A stretch of DNA of 64,000 nucleotides from Pseudomonadota bacterium (lineage in GTDB: Bacteria > Pseudomonadota > Gammaproteobacteria > Burkholderiales > Burkholderiaceae_C). This document shows, piece by piece, positions 33,377 through 43,158 of the stretch. The notes under the pieces are model-generated. The model was not told the DNA's origin. It made no database searches and saw only the letters and a list, made by a program, of their open reading frames with translations. The translations under genes and the position numbers were made by a program. Location: NCBI GenBank assembly GCA_029780695.1, contig JAKOYD010000130.1:1-64000 (forward strand), read 5' to 3'. How positions within the stretch are numbered: the stretch's first letter is position 1; every line of letters starts with the position of its first letter.

Positions 33377-34984
33377 TTAATGCGAAGTGCCCTCGGATTT
33401 CGAGATTTTGTTGTGCAGGTTGTATTTGCCGACGGGTTTGCGCATCGGTAGCCGCTTGACTTCCTTGAACGTCGCCGCGTCGTAGACGATCAGCGCGCCG
33501 TCGTCTTCCCACAGGCTGGCCAGGGCATATTTGCCGTCCTTGGTGAATTCGATGTGCGCGAGCGTCTTGCCCGGCTCGCCCTTCACTTCAGCCACCGGCG
33601 CCAGCGTGCGCTTGTCGATGATGGTCATGATGTGCTTGGCCTTCGGGCTCATCATCGAATCGGTCCACGCGTAGGGCGTCGCTTCGTGGCTGCGCATGAA
33701 GAAGCCAGGGCCGGGCGTGGCGATGTTCTTCACCAGCTGCCACGTCTTCATGTCGATCACGCTGATGGTGCCGTCCTGCAGATTCGGGCTGGCCAGCACG
33801 CGCGTGCCGTTGTAGTCGAAGGTGATGCCCGAGCCCAGGTGCGGCATGCCGGCAATCGGCAGCGTGGCGATTTTGCGCCGCACGTTCAGGTTGACCACCT
33901 GGCCGCTGGGTGTGCCGTCGGCGTGCGGGCGCGCGGCGCCCAGGGCGTGCGTGTAGCTCTGGTCAAAGAAGAAGTCGTCCAGTGGCTCGTCCAGCGGCGT
34001 GCGGCGAACGCCGTGAAAGCCGGGCTTGGCGATGGCCTCGCCCATCTTGTAGTCGTGCACCAGGCCGTCGTAGATGGGCGCGGCCTTGGGGTCGTAGCTG
34101 ATCTCCCACAACTCGGCGATGTCCTTCAACGCGACGACGAAGCTCTTGCGCGGCTCGGCGTCGTACACGGCCGACACGCGCGAGCTTTGCTTGCCGTCGA
34201 GCGTGGTGGCGGCATAGGTCTTGACCGGCTTCAGGTCGGCATCGAACAGCACCACGGTGTGCGGCAGGTAGTTGGCGGCCATCACCCACTGGCCGTCGCC
34301 GCTGACGGCGATGTTGCGCATGTTGATGCCGGCGCGCACCTCGGCCACGGTTTTCAGGTTCCACAAGTCGACCTTGGTGATCCAGCCGTCGCGCGAGCCG
34401 AAGAACACATAGCGCCCATCGGGCGTGAACTTGGGGCCGCCGTGCAGCGCAAAGCGGCTGGCGAAGCGGTGGATCGGCTCGAAGGTGTCGCCGTCGAGCA
34501 GGGTGACGTGGTGGTCGCCGCCTTCGACGACCACGAACAGGTTCATGGGGTCGGCGCGCCATTGCGGCTTCGCAGGCCAGTCCTTCCAGCCTGCTGTTTC
34601 GATCCGGCTGGCGGCGATGTCGGCGTCGGTCCAACTCGGTGCAGGCGACACAGGCGTGTAGATCCAGTCGGCGAGGGCGGTGATTTCGTCGGACTTGAGC
34701 GTGTCCTTGAACGGCAGCATCTGCGTGGCCGCCCGGCCGTCCTGGATCACCTTCAGCGCGTCGGGTTTGCGCAGGCGCGCCAGGCTTTCCGGCAGCAACG
34801 CCGGCCCCATGCCGCCCAGGCGCTGCGCGCCGTGGCAGCTGGCGCAGTGCTGTTGATAAAGGGCCTGAACCGCCGCCGGCGAGGGACTTTGGGACGCGGC
34901 GGCTGGCGCCTGTGCGCTGGCTGCGGCTGTCGATGCGATCAGGAAGGCGGCCACGAGTGCGCGCTGGGTAACTTCAAAAAACAT
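33377..34984 (-). CDS. nirN: Cytochrome NirN (dihydro-heme d1 dehydrogenase)
   Basis: The 535-residue protein resembles NirS: signal peptide (about 1-25), a cytochrome c domain with CASCH at 47-51, then an eight-bladed d1 propeller (NLFVVVEGGDHHVTLLDGDTFEPIHRF, HALGAARPHADGTPSGQVVNL). NirN oxidises dihydro-heme d1 to heme d1 in the periplasm, the last step of cofactor synthesis. The start codon lies within a dispersed repeat (CAAGCGCAAGCAGCTATG). It follows nirJ by 42 bp and both form an operon cut off from the other nir genes. Confidence 0.88.
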   Translation of the reverse strand: MFFEVTQRALVAAFLIASTAAASAQAPAAASQSPSPAAVQALYQQHCASCHGAQRLGGMGPALLPESLARLRKPDALKVIQDGRAATQMLPFKDTLKSDEITALADWIYTPVSPAPSWTDADIAASRIETAGWKDWPAKPQWRADPMNLFVVVEGGDHHVTLLDGDTFEPIHRFASRFALHGGPKFTPDGRYVFFGSRDGWITKVDLWNLKTVAEVRAGINMRNIAVSGDGQWVMAANYLPHTVVLFDADLKPVKTYAATTLDGKQSSRVSAVYDAEPRKSFVVALKDIAELWEISYDPKAAPIYDGLVHDYKMGEAIAKPGFHGVRRTPLDEPLDDFFFDQSYTHALGAARPHADGTPSGQVVNLNVRRKIATLPIAGMPHLGSGITFDYNGTRVLASPNLQDGTISVIDMKTWQLVKNIATPGPGFFMRSHEATPYAWTDSMMSPKAKHIMTIIDKRTLAPVAEVKGEPGKTLAHIEFTKDGKYALASLWEDDGALIVYDAATFKEVKRLPMRKPVGKYNLHNKISKSEGTSH

Positions 34985-35026
34985 AGCTGCTTGCGCTTGC
35001 TGGAAGGGCGCTGGCGCCCGATTTGA

Positions 35027-36262
35027 TCAAGAATCGAGGGGCACGAGTTCGATGACCTTGCGGCGCGATGAGAACACGGTGGTCTCGACGCGATCACCGC
35101 TGCCGTCAAAGCCGATCTCCTCGTCCGTCAGGTAGCAGCCCGGGTCTTCGGCCCAGGCGTCGCCCGTGACCTGCTGGGCGCGCACGCGCGTGTTGCCGCT
35201 GCAGATGGCGAAGTGCGCGCACTGGCCGCAGCGACCGCCCACGGGGCGGGGCTTGGCCTTCAGGCCGGCCATCAGCGGGTCGGACGTGTCCTGCCAGATC
35301 TCGGAGAACGGCCGCGCCTTGACGTTGCCCAGGCCGTAGTGCCACCACATGGTGTCGGGGTGCACGTCGCCCACGTTGTCGATGTTGGCGATGTTGACGC
35401 CCGACGAATTGCCGCCCCAGGCAACAAGGCGCGCGCGCACGTCTTCCGTCCAGCGTGGCAGGTGCTGCTCCACCCATTGCAGCAGGTACACGCCGTCGGC
35501 GTCGTTGTTGCCGGTGACGTATTCGTGCCGACCGCCGGCTTGGGCGTCGGCCCAGGCGGTGTCGTAGAGCAGGTCGAGCGCGGCGCGCGTGGCGATGTGG
35601 CGCGCGTCCTTGCCGCGGTGGATGTTGCCGCGGCCGGCGTAGTTGAGGTGGCTGAAGTAGAACTTGTCGACGTCCTCTTCGCGCATCAGCTGCAGCAGGT
35701 TGGGCAGGTCGTGCGCGTTCAGCTCGGTCATGGTGAAGCGCAGGCCCACCTTGGTGCCCAGCTTTTGCAGGTGGCGCACGGCGGCCAGCGATTTGTCAAA
35801 CGCGCCGTCGAGCCGGCGGAACTTGTCGTGCGTGGCGCCAATGCCGTCGAGGCTGATGCCCACGTAGTCAAAGCCGTGGTCGTGGATGCGCCGGGCCAGC
35901 GGCTCGTCGATCAGCGTGCCGTTGGTCGAAAGGCCGACGTAGAACTTCATCGCCTTGGCGCGCTCGGCAATCTCGAAGATGTCCGGCCGCAGCAGCGGCT
36001 CGCCGCCGGAGAGGATGAGCGCTGGCACCTTGAAGGCCTTCAGGTCGTCCATCACGCCAAAGACCTGTTCCAGCGTCAGCTCGCCCGGGTAGTCGTGGTC
36101 GGCGCTGAAGGCGTAGCAATGCTTGCAGGTGAGGTTGCAGCGGCGGATCAGGTTCCAGATGACGACGGGGCCCGGCGGCCCGCCACGGCGCGCGGGTGGC
36201 GGATAGGTGCCGGTGGCCTCGGCGCGGGCCAACTCGTGCATGAACTGGGAGATGCGGAACAT
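35027..36262 (-). CDS. nirJ: Heme d1 biosynthesis radical SAM protein NirJ
   Basis: The 411-residue radical SAM protein carries the CxxxCxxC cluster motif (RCNLTCKHCYAF, about residues 41-49) and a C-terminal SPASM-type cysteine cluster (GRCGQCAHFAICSGNTRVRA ... DPGCYLTDEE). NirJ removes propionate side chains from didecarboxysiroheme and installs the oxo groups of heme d1. It starts with MFRISQFMHELARA and has a Lys/Arg-rich C terminus. It lies upstream of nirN on the minus strand; a weak FNR-type half-match lies about 65 bases upstream. Confidence 0.93.
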   Translation of the reverse strand: MFRISQFMHELARAEATGTYPPPARRGGPPGPVVIWNLIRRCNLTCKHCYAFSADHDYPGELTLEQVFGVMDDLKAFKVPALILSGGEPLLRPDIFEIAERAKAMKFYVGLSTNGTLIDEPLARRIHDHGFDYVGISLDGIGATHDKFRRLDGAFDKSLAAVRHLQKLGTKVGLRFTMTELNAHDLPNLLQLMREEDVDKFYFSHLNYAGRGNIHRGKDARHIATRAALDLLYDTAWADAQAGGRHEYVTGNNDADGVYLLQWVEQHLPRWTEDVRARLVAWGGNSSGVNIANIDNVGDVHPDTMWWHYGLGNVKARPFSEIWQDTSDPLMAGLKAKPRPVGGRCGQCAHFAICSGNTRVRAQQVTGDAWAEDPGCYLTDEEIGFDGSGDRVETTVFSSRRKVIELVPLDS

Positions 36263-36325
36263 GGGTTGGCCTTTGCAAACGACTGGACAGATCGGCCCAT
36301 CTTAGGGCGCCAACCAGCGCCAGCC

Positions 36326-36339
36326 ATGACATGAGTCAA
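36326..36339. promoter_or_regulatory. Weak FNR/DNR-type box upstream of nirJ
   Basis: Read on the minus strand, TTGACTCATGTCAT matches TTGA-N6-TCAA at all but the last base. Position (64 bases before nirJ) resembles the nor box. A separate promoter would be needed because nirJ is split from nirS. Confidence 0.35.
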
Positions 36340-36484
36340 TTTCGGCGAGGGCGCCGTTCTCGTCATAAATGTCTCATCGTCCCTAGGTTAAATACCGTTG
36401 ACAAGCGTTCCGCTTTAGGTGCTGCGCCTGCCGAGCAGGCAGCGGCTCGCCGACGGAAAAAACCTTTTTTGAAAACCCTACGCC

Positions 36485-37336
36485 ATGCACGAAGTCACAG
36501 ACACCTCTTCCAGCATCCCGCCCAGCGCCCACGACCCCCTGCCCAAGGTCTGGGACGAGAACGCCCGCATCGGCGAAATGCTCAAGGGCCGGCGCGGCCT
36601 GATCATCGGCGTTGCCAACGAGCACAGCATTGCCTTCGGCTGCGCGGCCAAGCTGCGCGGCTTTGGCGCCGAGGTGGCGCTGACCTATCTGAACGAAAAG
36701 GCCAAGCCTTACGTGCAGCCCTTGGCCGAGCGCATTCAGGCCGACGTGCTGCTGCCGCTGGACGTGTGCGAGCCGGGCGGCGTGCAAGCGGTGTTCGAGA
36801 GCTTGCGCGAGCGCTGGGGCTATCTGGACTTCATCGTGCACTCCATCGCCTTCGCGCCCAAGCACGATTTGCACGGCCGCATCGTCGACTGCTCGCGCGA
36901 GGGCTTTTTGCAGGCGATGCAGATTTCCTGCCACTCGTTCATCGAGGTGGCGCACCACGCGCAAAGCCTGATGCGGCCCGGCGGCGCGCTGGTGACGATG
37001 AGCTACTACGGCGCCGACAAGGTGGTGCAGAACTACAACATGATGGGCCCGGTCAAGGCGGCGCTGGAGTCCACGGTGCGCTACCTGGCGGCCGACCTGG
37101 GCGAATCGCGCGTGCGTGTCTACGCCGTGTCGCCCGGCCCGCTGAAAACCCGCGCCGCCAGCGGCATCGACCACTTCGACGAACTGGTGCGCATGGCACT
37201 GGAACGCACGCCGGAGCGCCGGCTGGTCGACATTGCCGAGGTCGGGCGCGTGGTGGCGTTTCTGGTCGGGGGCGGCGCCTCGGGCATGACGGGCGACGTG
37301 ATCTACGTCGATGCCGGGCTGCACCACATGGCCTGA
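36485..37336 (+). CDS. fabI: Enoyl-[acyl-carrier-protein] reductase, FabI type
   Basis: The 283-residue protein is a FabI-class short-chain reductase: nucleotide site [32 protein letters not shown] and the catalytic pair Y-x6-K in [14 protein letters not shown], with [13 protein letters not shown] downstream. FabI reduces enoyl-ACP in fatty-acid synthesis. It has a longer N terminus (about 30 extra residues) than E. coli FabI and heads a module for polyhydroxybutyrate/acyl-CoA and acetate metabolism, so it may be a second copy with a special role. It starts 71 bp before the DUF3141 gene. Confidence 0.88.
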   Translation: MHEVTDTSSSIPPSAHDPLPKVWDENARIGEMLKGRRGLIIGVANEHSIAFGCAAKLRGFGAEVALTYLNEKAKPYVQPLAERIQADVLLPLDVCEPGGVQAVFESLRERWGYLDFIVHSIAFAPKHDLHGRIVDCSREGFLQAMQISCHSFIEVAHHAQSLMRPGGALVTMSYYGADKVVQNYNMMGPVKAALESTVRYLAADLGESRVRVYAVSPGPLKTRAASGIDHFDELVRMALERTPERRLVDIAEVGRVVAFLVGGGASGMTGDVIYVDAGLHHMA

Positions 37337-37406
37337 GCCGGCTGTCTTTTCTTCGTTTCCCCTTTTATTTCTCTCCCCAAGACCGCTTGCCGGGAAAGGT
37401 TTCGCC

Positions 37407-39890
37407 ATGAGCAACATTTTTGACCTGTTCGATCCGACCCGGCAGCCCGCCGTGCCGCGCCCCGAAACCGACGCGCTGGAGGCGATGCGCCGCCAGATGC
37501 ACGCCATGGAGGCCGAACTGGGCGCGGGCTCGGCCACCGCCAAGATTCTTTCGACCGCCGCCGCGCGCCATGCGCAGCGCATCAGCGACACGCATTCGCG
37601 CCGGGCGCACGACGCGCTCGGCAAAAGCGAAAAGCTGATGGAGTCGCTGCGCCAGTCGCAGTCCAGCGGCGCCTTGCTGGACGACTGGGCGGCCTACCTG
37701 CGCGATGCCGCCGAGCGCGCCGTGCTGACGCTGGACACGCTGCGCAAGCGCGGCGATATTTTTTTGCAGCACGAGGCCGCCGGCTGCCCGCCGGTGCTGG
37801 TGTACGACTATGAAGTCGTCATGGACGGGCACGACCTGAAGTACCCGTCCAACTACCAGTTGCTGCGCATCCTGCCGCCCGAGGGCGTGACGGTGGACGA
37901 CCGCCGCCGCCCCTACATCATCATCGACCCGCGCGCCGGCCACGGGCCCGGCATTGGCGGCTTCAAGAGCGACAGCCAGGTCGGCGTGGCGCTGCGCGAC
38001 GGCCATCCGGTGTATTTCGTCGCGTTCCGGCGCGAACCGGAGCCGGGGCAGTACTTGTCTTACGTCACGCGCACCGAAGCCGCCTTTGTGCGCGAAGTCA
38101 TGCGGCGCCACCCCGATGCGCCCAAGCCGGTGGTCACGGGCAACTGCCAGGGCGGCTGGGCCACGCTGCTGCTGGCCGCCACCAACCCGGATCTGACCGG
38201 GCCGATCGTCATCAACGGCGCGCCGGTGGCGCCCTGGTCGGGCAAGGTGGGCGAAAACCCGATGCGCTACAACGCCGGCGTGCTGGGCGGCACCTGGATT
38301 CCGATGTTTCTGTCCGACCTTGGCGGCGGCATTTTCGACGGCGCGCACCTGGTGCAGAACTTCGAGCTGCTCAACCCCGCGCGCACGCTGTTTCGCAAAT
38401 ACACCGACCTGTTCCGCGACATCGACCAGGGCGACGAGGCGTTTTTGGAATTTGAAACCTGGTGGGGCGGTTTCTTTCTGCTGACCGAGGCCGAGATCCG
38501 CTGGATCGTCGAGCAGCTTTTCGTCGGCAACCGCCTGACCAAGAACGAGGCCCGCATCGAGCCCGGACGGCCGGTGGATCTGAAGGCGATCCGCGCGCCC
38601 ATCATCGTCTTTGCCAGCCACGGCGACAACATCACGCCGCCGCAGCAGGCGCTGAACTGGATCGCCGACACCTACGCCGACGTGGCCGAAATCCGCATCC
38701 GCGGCCAGCGCATCGTCTACATGGTGCACGAGCAGGTGGGGCACTTGGGCATCTTCGTGTCGTCGCAGATCGCCAACAAGGAGCACACCGAGGTCGCCTC
38801 GACGCTGAAAACCATCGAGGCACTGGCGCCCGGCCTGTACGAGATGTACATCGAGGACATTGTCGAAAAAGACGGCAAGAAGCACTTTACCGTCGGCTTT
38901 TCAGAGCGCACGCTGGACGATTTGCGCACGCTCGACGATGGCCTGAACGACGAGCGCCCCTTCGCGGCGGTGGCGCGCGCCTCCGAGGTGCAGGCGCAAC
39001 TGTACGATGCCACGGTGCGGCCGCTGGTCAAGTCGATGGTGACGCAGACCAGCGCCGAAATCAGCCGCGCCACCCATCCGCAGCGCCTCTCCCGCGCGCT
39101 GATGTCGTCGCGCAACCCGGCCATGAAGCCGGTGGCCGAGACCGCCAGCAAGATCAAGGCCAGCCGGCAGAAAGCGGCGCCCGGCAATCCCTTTCTGGCG
39201 GCTGAGGCGCTGTGGGTTCAGGCCACCGAGCAGACTATCGACTTCTGGCGCGACGCGCGCGACATGGCCTATGAGCTGACTTTTTATGGCTTCTGGGGCA
39301 CGCCGTGGATGCGCTCGTTCGGCCAGACGCACGAGGCGCGCCGCACGCTCAAGAGCCATGACGAACTGCGCAGCCTGCCCGAAGTGGCGCAGGCGCTGCA
39401 CAGCATGGAGCACGGCGGCTTTGCCGAGGCGGTGATACGCATGCTGGTGCTGCTGGCCGAAAACCGCGGCCAGGTGCGGCGCGACCGGCTGGAACGCTCC
39501 AGCCGCGTGCTGACGCAGGACGAGCCGTTCCGATCGCTGGGGGCCGAGCGGCGCGCGATGATCATCCACCAGCAGACGCTGATTGCCACCTACGACCCTG
39601 AGCGCGCGATCGAGACGCTGCCGACGCTGCTGCCCGATCAGGCGCAACGGGAGCTGGCGCTGCAGGTGGTGCAATACATTCCGGGCGCCATCGGCGAGAT
39701 GTCACCCAAGACCCTGGCGCTGCTGCAGCGCTTCCGCCAGGTGCTCGATCTGCCGGCTTTGACCGGCGACGTGGTGGACGACCCCTTGAGCGTGCCGCCC
39801 GCAGTGGCGCTGGAGCACGCCGCGCCGGCCGCAACCGCCGCCGCGCGCCCCGCCGCACCGCGCGTTCGCGCTGCCGCCAAGAGGGCCTGA
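37407..39890 (+). CDS. DUF3141 protein, PhaC-like alpha/beta hydrolase
   Basis: The 827-residue protein has an N-terminal helical part, a PhaC-related alpha/beta hydrolase core and a long C-terminal extension. The nucleophile elbow is GNCQGG (Cys, as in polyhydroxyalkanoate synthases), with [14 protein letters not shown] for the Asp and [12 protein letters not shown] for the His. It begins [14 protein letters not shown], about 25 bases after GGGAAAGG. No activity is established for DUF3141. It is followed by the MaoC-Pta, AckA and CoA-transferase genes at 1-3 bp spacing, so a link to acyl-CoA/acetate balance is likely. Confidence 0.8.
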   Translation: MSNIFDLFDPTRQPAVPRPETDALEAMRRQMHAMEAELGAGSATAKILSTAAARHAQRISDTHSRRAHDALGKSEKLMESLRQSQSSGALLDDWAAYLRDAAERAVLTLDTLRKRGDIFLQHEAAGCPPVLVYDYEVVMDGHDLKYPSNYQLLRILPPEGVTVDDRRRPYIIIDPRAGHGPGIGGFKSDSQVGVALRDGHPVYFVAFRREPEPGQYLSYVTRTEAAFVREVMRRHPDAPKPVVTGNCQGGWATLLLAATNPDLTGPIVINGAPVAPWSGKVGENPMRYNAGVLGGTWIPMFLSDLGGGIFDGAHLVQNFELLNPARTLFRKYTDLFRDIDQGDEAFLEFETWWGGFFLLTEAEIRWIVEQLFVGNRLTKNEARIEPGRPVDLKAIRAPIIVFASHGDNITPPQQALNWIADTYADVAEIRIRGQRIVYMVHEQVGHLGIFVSSQIANKEHTEVASTLKTIEALAPGLYEMYIEDIVEKDGKKHFTVGFSERTLDDLRTLDDGLNDERPFAAVARASEVQAQLYDATVRPLVKSMVTQTSAEISRATHPQRLSRALMSSRNPAMKPVAETASKIKASRQKAAPGNPFLAAEALWVQATEQTIDFWRDARDMAYELTFYGFWGTPWMRSFGQTHEARRTLKSHDELRSLPEVAQALHSMEHGGFAEAVIRMLVLLAENRGQVRRDRLERSSRVLTQDEPFRSLGAERRAMIIHQQTLIATYDPERAIETLPTLLPDQAQRELALQVVQYIPGAIGEMSPKTLALLQRFRQVLDLPALTGDVVDDPLSVPPAVALEHAAPAATAAARPAAPRVRAAAKRA

Positions 39891-39891
39891 A

Positions 39892-41277
39892 ATGCGCCTG
39901 ACCAACCGCACACTGGCCGAATTGGCGCCCGGCGACCGCGCGGAGTTGCGCCGCCTGATCACGGCCGACGATCTGTACATGTTCGCGGCCATCTCGGGCA
40001 ATTGCAATCCGATGCACTTGACCGACCGCGATCTGGACGGCGACGGCACCACCGAGCGCGTGGCGCCGGGCATGTTCGTGGCGTCGCTGATTTCGGCCGT
40101 GCTGGGCACCCAGTTGCCCGGCGCGGGCACGCTGTACCGCCGCCAGTCGCTGGACTTTCATGAGCGTGCCCATGCGGGTGAAGAGCTGATCTGCTCCGTC
40201 ACGGTGCGCGAAAAAAGCGCCGATGGCGTGGTGCGGCTCGAAACCCGGGTGCAGCGCAAGTCGGACGATGCGCTCATTCTTTCGGGCGAGGCCGACGTGC
40301 TGGCGCCGCAGCAGAAGATTGACCAAACAGACGTCGAAGTACCTGGCCTGATCGTGCAGCGCCACCGTCACTTCGAGGCCTTGCTGGAACGCGCACGGCC
40401 GCTGCCGGCCGTGCCCACGGCCGTGGTGTGCCCGGACGACGCCAACTCGCTCGGCGGCGCGCTGCTGGCCGCACGCGAGAGCATCATCGCGCCGGTGCTG
40501 ATCGGCCATGCCGACCGCATCCGCCAGACCGCGGCTGAATTGGGCGAAGACCTGGCGGGCATCGAAATCATCGACGTGCCCGGCAGTGAGGAAGCCGCTT
40601 CCGCCAAAGCCTGCGCGCTGGTGCGCGAGGGCAAGGCGCAAGCGGTGATGAAGGGGCATCTGCACACCGACGATCTGCTGCGCCCCATGCTCGACAAGGC
40701 GACTGGCTTGCGCGTCGGGCGGCGCTTCACCCACGTCTTCGTGATGGACATCCCGGGCCAGCCCGAACCGGTCATGGTGACCGACGCCGCCATCAACATC
40801 GCGCCCGACCTGGCCACCAAATTGGACATTTGCCAGAACGCCATCGACCTGGCGTTGGCGCTGGACATGGAGCCGCGGGTCGGGGTGCTGAGCGCGGTGG
40901 AAACGGTGAACCCGGCGATTCAGTCGTCCATCGACGCGGCCCTGCTGTCGAAGATGGCCGATCGGGGCCAGATCAAGGGCGGCCAGGTGGAAGGCCCGCT
41001 GGCCATGGACAACGCGGTGGACATGGGCGCGGCGCGCACCAAGGGGCTGCGCGGCGGCGTCGCCGGGCGGGCCAATATTCTGGTGGTGCCCAACCTGGAT
41101 GCCGGCAACATGCTGGCCAAGCAACTGGCCTTCATGAGCCACGCCGAGGGCGCCGGCCTGGTGCTCGGCGCGCGCGTGCCGGTGATTCTCAATTCGCGCT
41201 CCGACAGCCCCATGTCCCGCCTGGCGTCGTGCGCTGTCGCCGCGCTGCACCACGAAAAAACCAAGGGCAAGAAATAG
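39892..41277 (+). CDS. Bifunctional MaoC-like hydratase / phosphate acetyl(butyryl)transferase
   Basis: The 461-residue protein joins a MaoC-like hot-dog domain (residues 1-150) to a phosphate acyltransferase domain (about 165-461; SLGGALLAARESIIAPVLIGH, VMKGHLHTDDLLRPMLDK, VEGPLAMDNAVD). The (R)-hydratase active site is normally D-x4-H in S-G-D-x-N-P-x-H; here it reads SGNCNPMHLT, with Asn in place of Asp. The hydratase half may therefore be weak or inactive, while the transferase half looks complete. It starts one base after the DUF3141 stop and is followed by ackA after 3 bp. Confidence 0.85.
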   Translation: MRLTNRTLAELAPGDRAELRRLITADDLYMFAAISGNCNPMHLTDRDLDGDGTTERVAPGMFVASLISAVLGTQLPGAGTLYRRQSLDFHERAHAGEELICSVTVREKSADGVVRLETRVQRKSDDALILSGEADVLAPQQKIDQTDVEVPGLIVQRHRHFEALLERARPLPAVPTAVVCPDDANSLGGALLAARESIIAPVLIGHADRIRQTAAELGEDLAGIEIIDVPGSEEAASAKACALVREGKAQAVMKGHLHTDDLLRPMLDKATGLRVGRRFTHVFVMDIPGQPEPVMVTDAAINIAPDLATKLDICQNAIDLALALDMEPRVGVLSAVETVNPAIQSSIDAALLSKMADRGQIKGGQVEGPLAMDNAVDMGAARTKGLRGGVAGRANILVVPNLDAGNMLAKQLAFMSHAEGAGLVLGARVPVILNSRSDSPMSRLASCAVAALHHEKTKGKK

Positions 41278-41280
41278 GCC

Positions 41281-42495
41281 ATGAACGCACCCGAACCCAT
41301 TCACACCCGGCCAGGGCAATTCGTTCTGACGCTCAACGCCGGTTCTTCGTCGCTGAAAGTGGCGCTCTATGCCAGCGGCGGCGACACCCCGCTGGTCAGC
41401 GGCATCGCCGACCGTATCGGGGGTGCCGACGGCATCCTCAAGCTCAAGGACGGCGCCGGCCAGCCGATGCCCGTCCACGGCGCGCAACTGGATTCGCACG
41501 AATCGGCGCTGGCCGCCGTCATCGACGCGCTGCGCCGGGATTTCCCCGCGCTGGCGCTGGTGGCGGTCGGGCACCGCGTGGTGCACGGCGGCGCCCGCTA
41601 CGCCGAGCCGCTGGTGCTGGACGATGCCGCGTTGGAGTATCTGGAGTCGCTGGTGCCTTTCGCTCCGCTGCACCAGCCGCACAACCTGCGCGGCATCCGT
41701 GCGGCGATGGCGGCGTTTCCCGGCGTACCGCAGGTGGCGTGTTTCGACACCGCGTTTCACCGCCAGCACCCGTGGGTGAACGATGCCTTCGCGCTGCCGC
41801 GCGCGCTGTACGCCGAAGGGGTGCGCCGCTACGGCTTTCACGGCCTGAGCTATGAATACGTCTCGGGCGCTTTGGCCCAGCGGGCGCCGGGCTTGTCGAG
41901 CGGCTGCGTGGTGGTGGCGCACCTGGGCAACGGGGCGTCGATGTGCGCCGTGCAAAACGGCCGCTCGGTGGCGTCGACCATGGGGTTTTCCGCGCTCGAT
42001 GGCCTGCCCATGGGCACGCGCTGCGGCCAGTTGGACCCGGGGGTGCTGCTGTACCTGATGGATCAAAAAGGGATGAGCGCCGGCCATATTTCCGACCTGC
42101 TGTACAAGCAGTCCGGGCTGCTTGGGCTGTCTGGGGTGTCCAACGACATGCGCACGCTTGAAGCGTCGCCAGCGCCCGAGGCCGCCGAGGCCATTGACTA
42201 TTTCGTCTTTCGCTGCCAGCGTGAGGTGGGCGCCATGGCCGCGGCCATGGGCGGCATCGATGCGCTGGTGTTCTGCGGCGGCATCGGCGAGAACTCCCGG
42301 CTGATCCGCCAGCGCATCTGCGAGCGCCTGGCCTGGATGGGGATCGAGCTGGATCATCAGCGCAATGCGGCGAACGCTTTCGTCGTCTCGACCGAAACGG
42401 CGCGCACCACGGTGCTGGTGATCCCGACCAACGAAGAACTGGTCATCGCCCGCGCCGCGCGCGCGGCGGCGCTGACGGCGGAGGCAAACCCATGA
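41281..42495 (+). CDS. ackA: Acetate kinase
   Basis: The 404-residue enzyme interconverts acetyl phosphate + ADP with acetate + ATP. ASKHA-fold motifs are clear: VLTLNAGSSSLKVALY, AVGHRVVHGG, CFDTAFHRQ, RRYGFHGLSYEY, VVAHLGNGASMCA and FCGGIGENSRLIRQ. With the phosphotransacetylase upstream it can form acetate and ATP from acetyl-CoA when respiration is limited. The stop overlaps the next ATG (ATGA-type overlap of 4 bases), so the CoA-transferase is co-translated. Confidence 0.95.
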   Translation: MNAPEPIHTRPGQFVLTLNAGSSSLKVALYASGGDTPLVSGIADRIGGADGILKLKDGAGQPMPVHGAQLDSHESALAAVIDALRRDFPALALVAVGHRVVHGGARYAEPLVLDDAALEYLESLVPFAPLHQPHNLRGIRAAMAAFPGVPQVACFDTAFHRQHPWVNDAFALPRALYAEGVRRYGFHGLSYEYVSGALAQRAPGLSSGCVVVAHLGNGASMCAVQNGRSVASTMGFSALDGLPMGTRCGQLDPGVLLYLMDQKGMSAGHISDLLYKQSGLLGLSGVSNDMRTLEASPAPEAAEAIDYFVFRCQREVGAMAAAMGGIDALVFCGGIGENSRLIRQRICERLAWMGIELDHQRNAANAFVVSTETARTTVLVIPTNEELVIARAARAAALTAEANP

Positions 42496-43148
42496 AAGGC
42501 GCCCTGAGTCCCCAGGCCGCGGCGGAACTGATACCCGACGGCGCCAGCCTGATCATCGGCGGCTTCATGGCCGTGGGGTCGCCCCAGAGCCTGATCGACG
42601 CGCTGGTGGCGCGCCGGGCACGCGGCCTGACGGTGATCGCCAACGACACCGCCATGCCCGGCAAGGGCATCGGCAAGCTCATCAGCGCCGGCGCGGTGAC
42701 GCGCCTGATCGCCTCGCACATCGGGCTGAATCCGGAAACCCAGGCGCGCATGATCGCCGGCGACATCGACGTCGAGCTCTGCCCGCAGGGCACGCTGATC
42801 GAGCGCATCCGCGCCGGCGGCATGGGCCTGGGCGGCGTGCTCACGCCCACCGGCTTGGGCACCGAGGTGGAGGACGGCAAGCAAGTGATCGAGGTCGACG
42901 GCCAGCGCTTTCTGCTGGAGACCCCGCTGCGCGCCGACTTCGCGCTCATCGGCGCCTGGCAGGCCGACTACGTGGGCAATCTGTGCTACATGCTGACGGC
43001 GCAGAACTTCAACCCCATGGCCGCGCTGGCCGGCCGCACGGTGATTGCCGAGCCTGAAAGCATCGTGCCGGTGGGCGTGATCGCGCCCGATTCGGTCAAA
43101 ACCCCCGGGGTTCTGGTGGACCACCTGCTGGTTCGCCCCGCGCACTGA
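42492..43148 (+). CDS. atoD: 3-oxoacid/acetate CoA-transferase subunit A
   Basis: The 218-residue subunit shows the class I CoA-transferase A pattern: LIPDGASLIIGGFMAVGSPQSLIDALV, ELCPQGTLIERIRAGGMGLGGVLTPTGLGT. With the B subunit 10 bp downstream it transfers CoA between acetoacetate or short-chain acyl-CoA and acetate/succinate. The location in an acetate/acyl-CoA operon favours acetate as CoA acceptor. Start overlaps ackA. Confidence 0.87.
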   Translation: MKGALSPQAAAELIPDGASLIIGGFMAVGSPQSLIDALVARRARGLTVIANDTAMPGKGIGKLISAGAVTRLIASHIGLNPETQARMIAGDIDVELCPQGTLIERIRAGGMGLGGVLTPTGLGTEVEDGKQVIEVDGQRFLLETPLRADFALIGAWQADYVGNLCYMLTAQNFNPMAALAGRTVIAEPESIVPVGVIAPDSVKTPGVLVDHLLVRPAH

Positions 43149-43158
43149 AGGCCATGCC

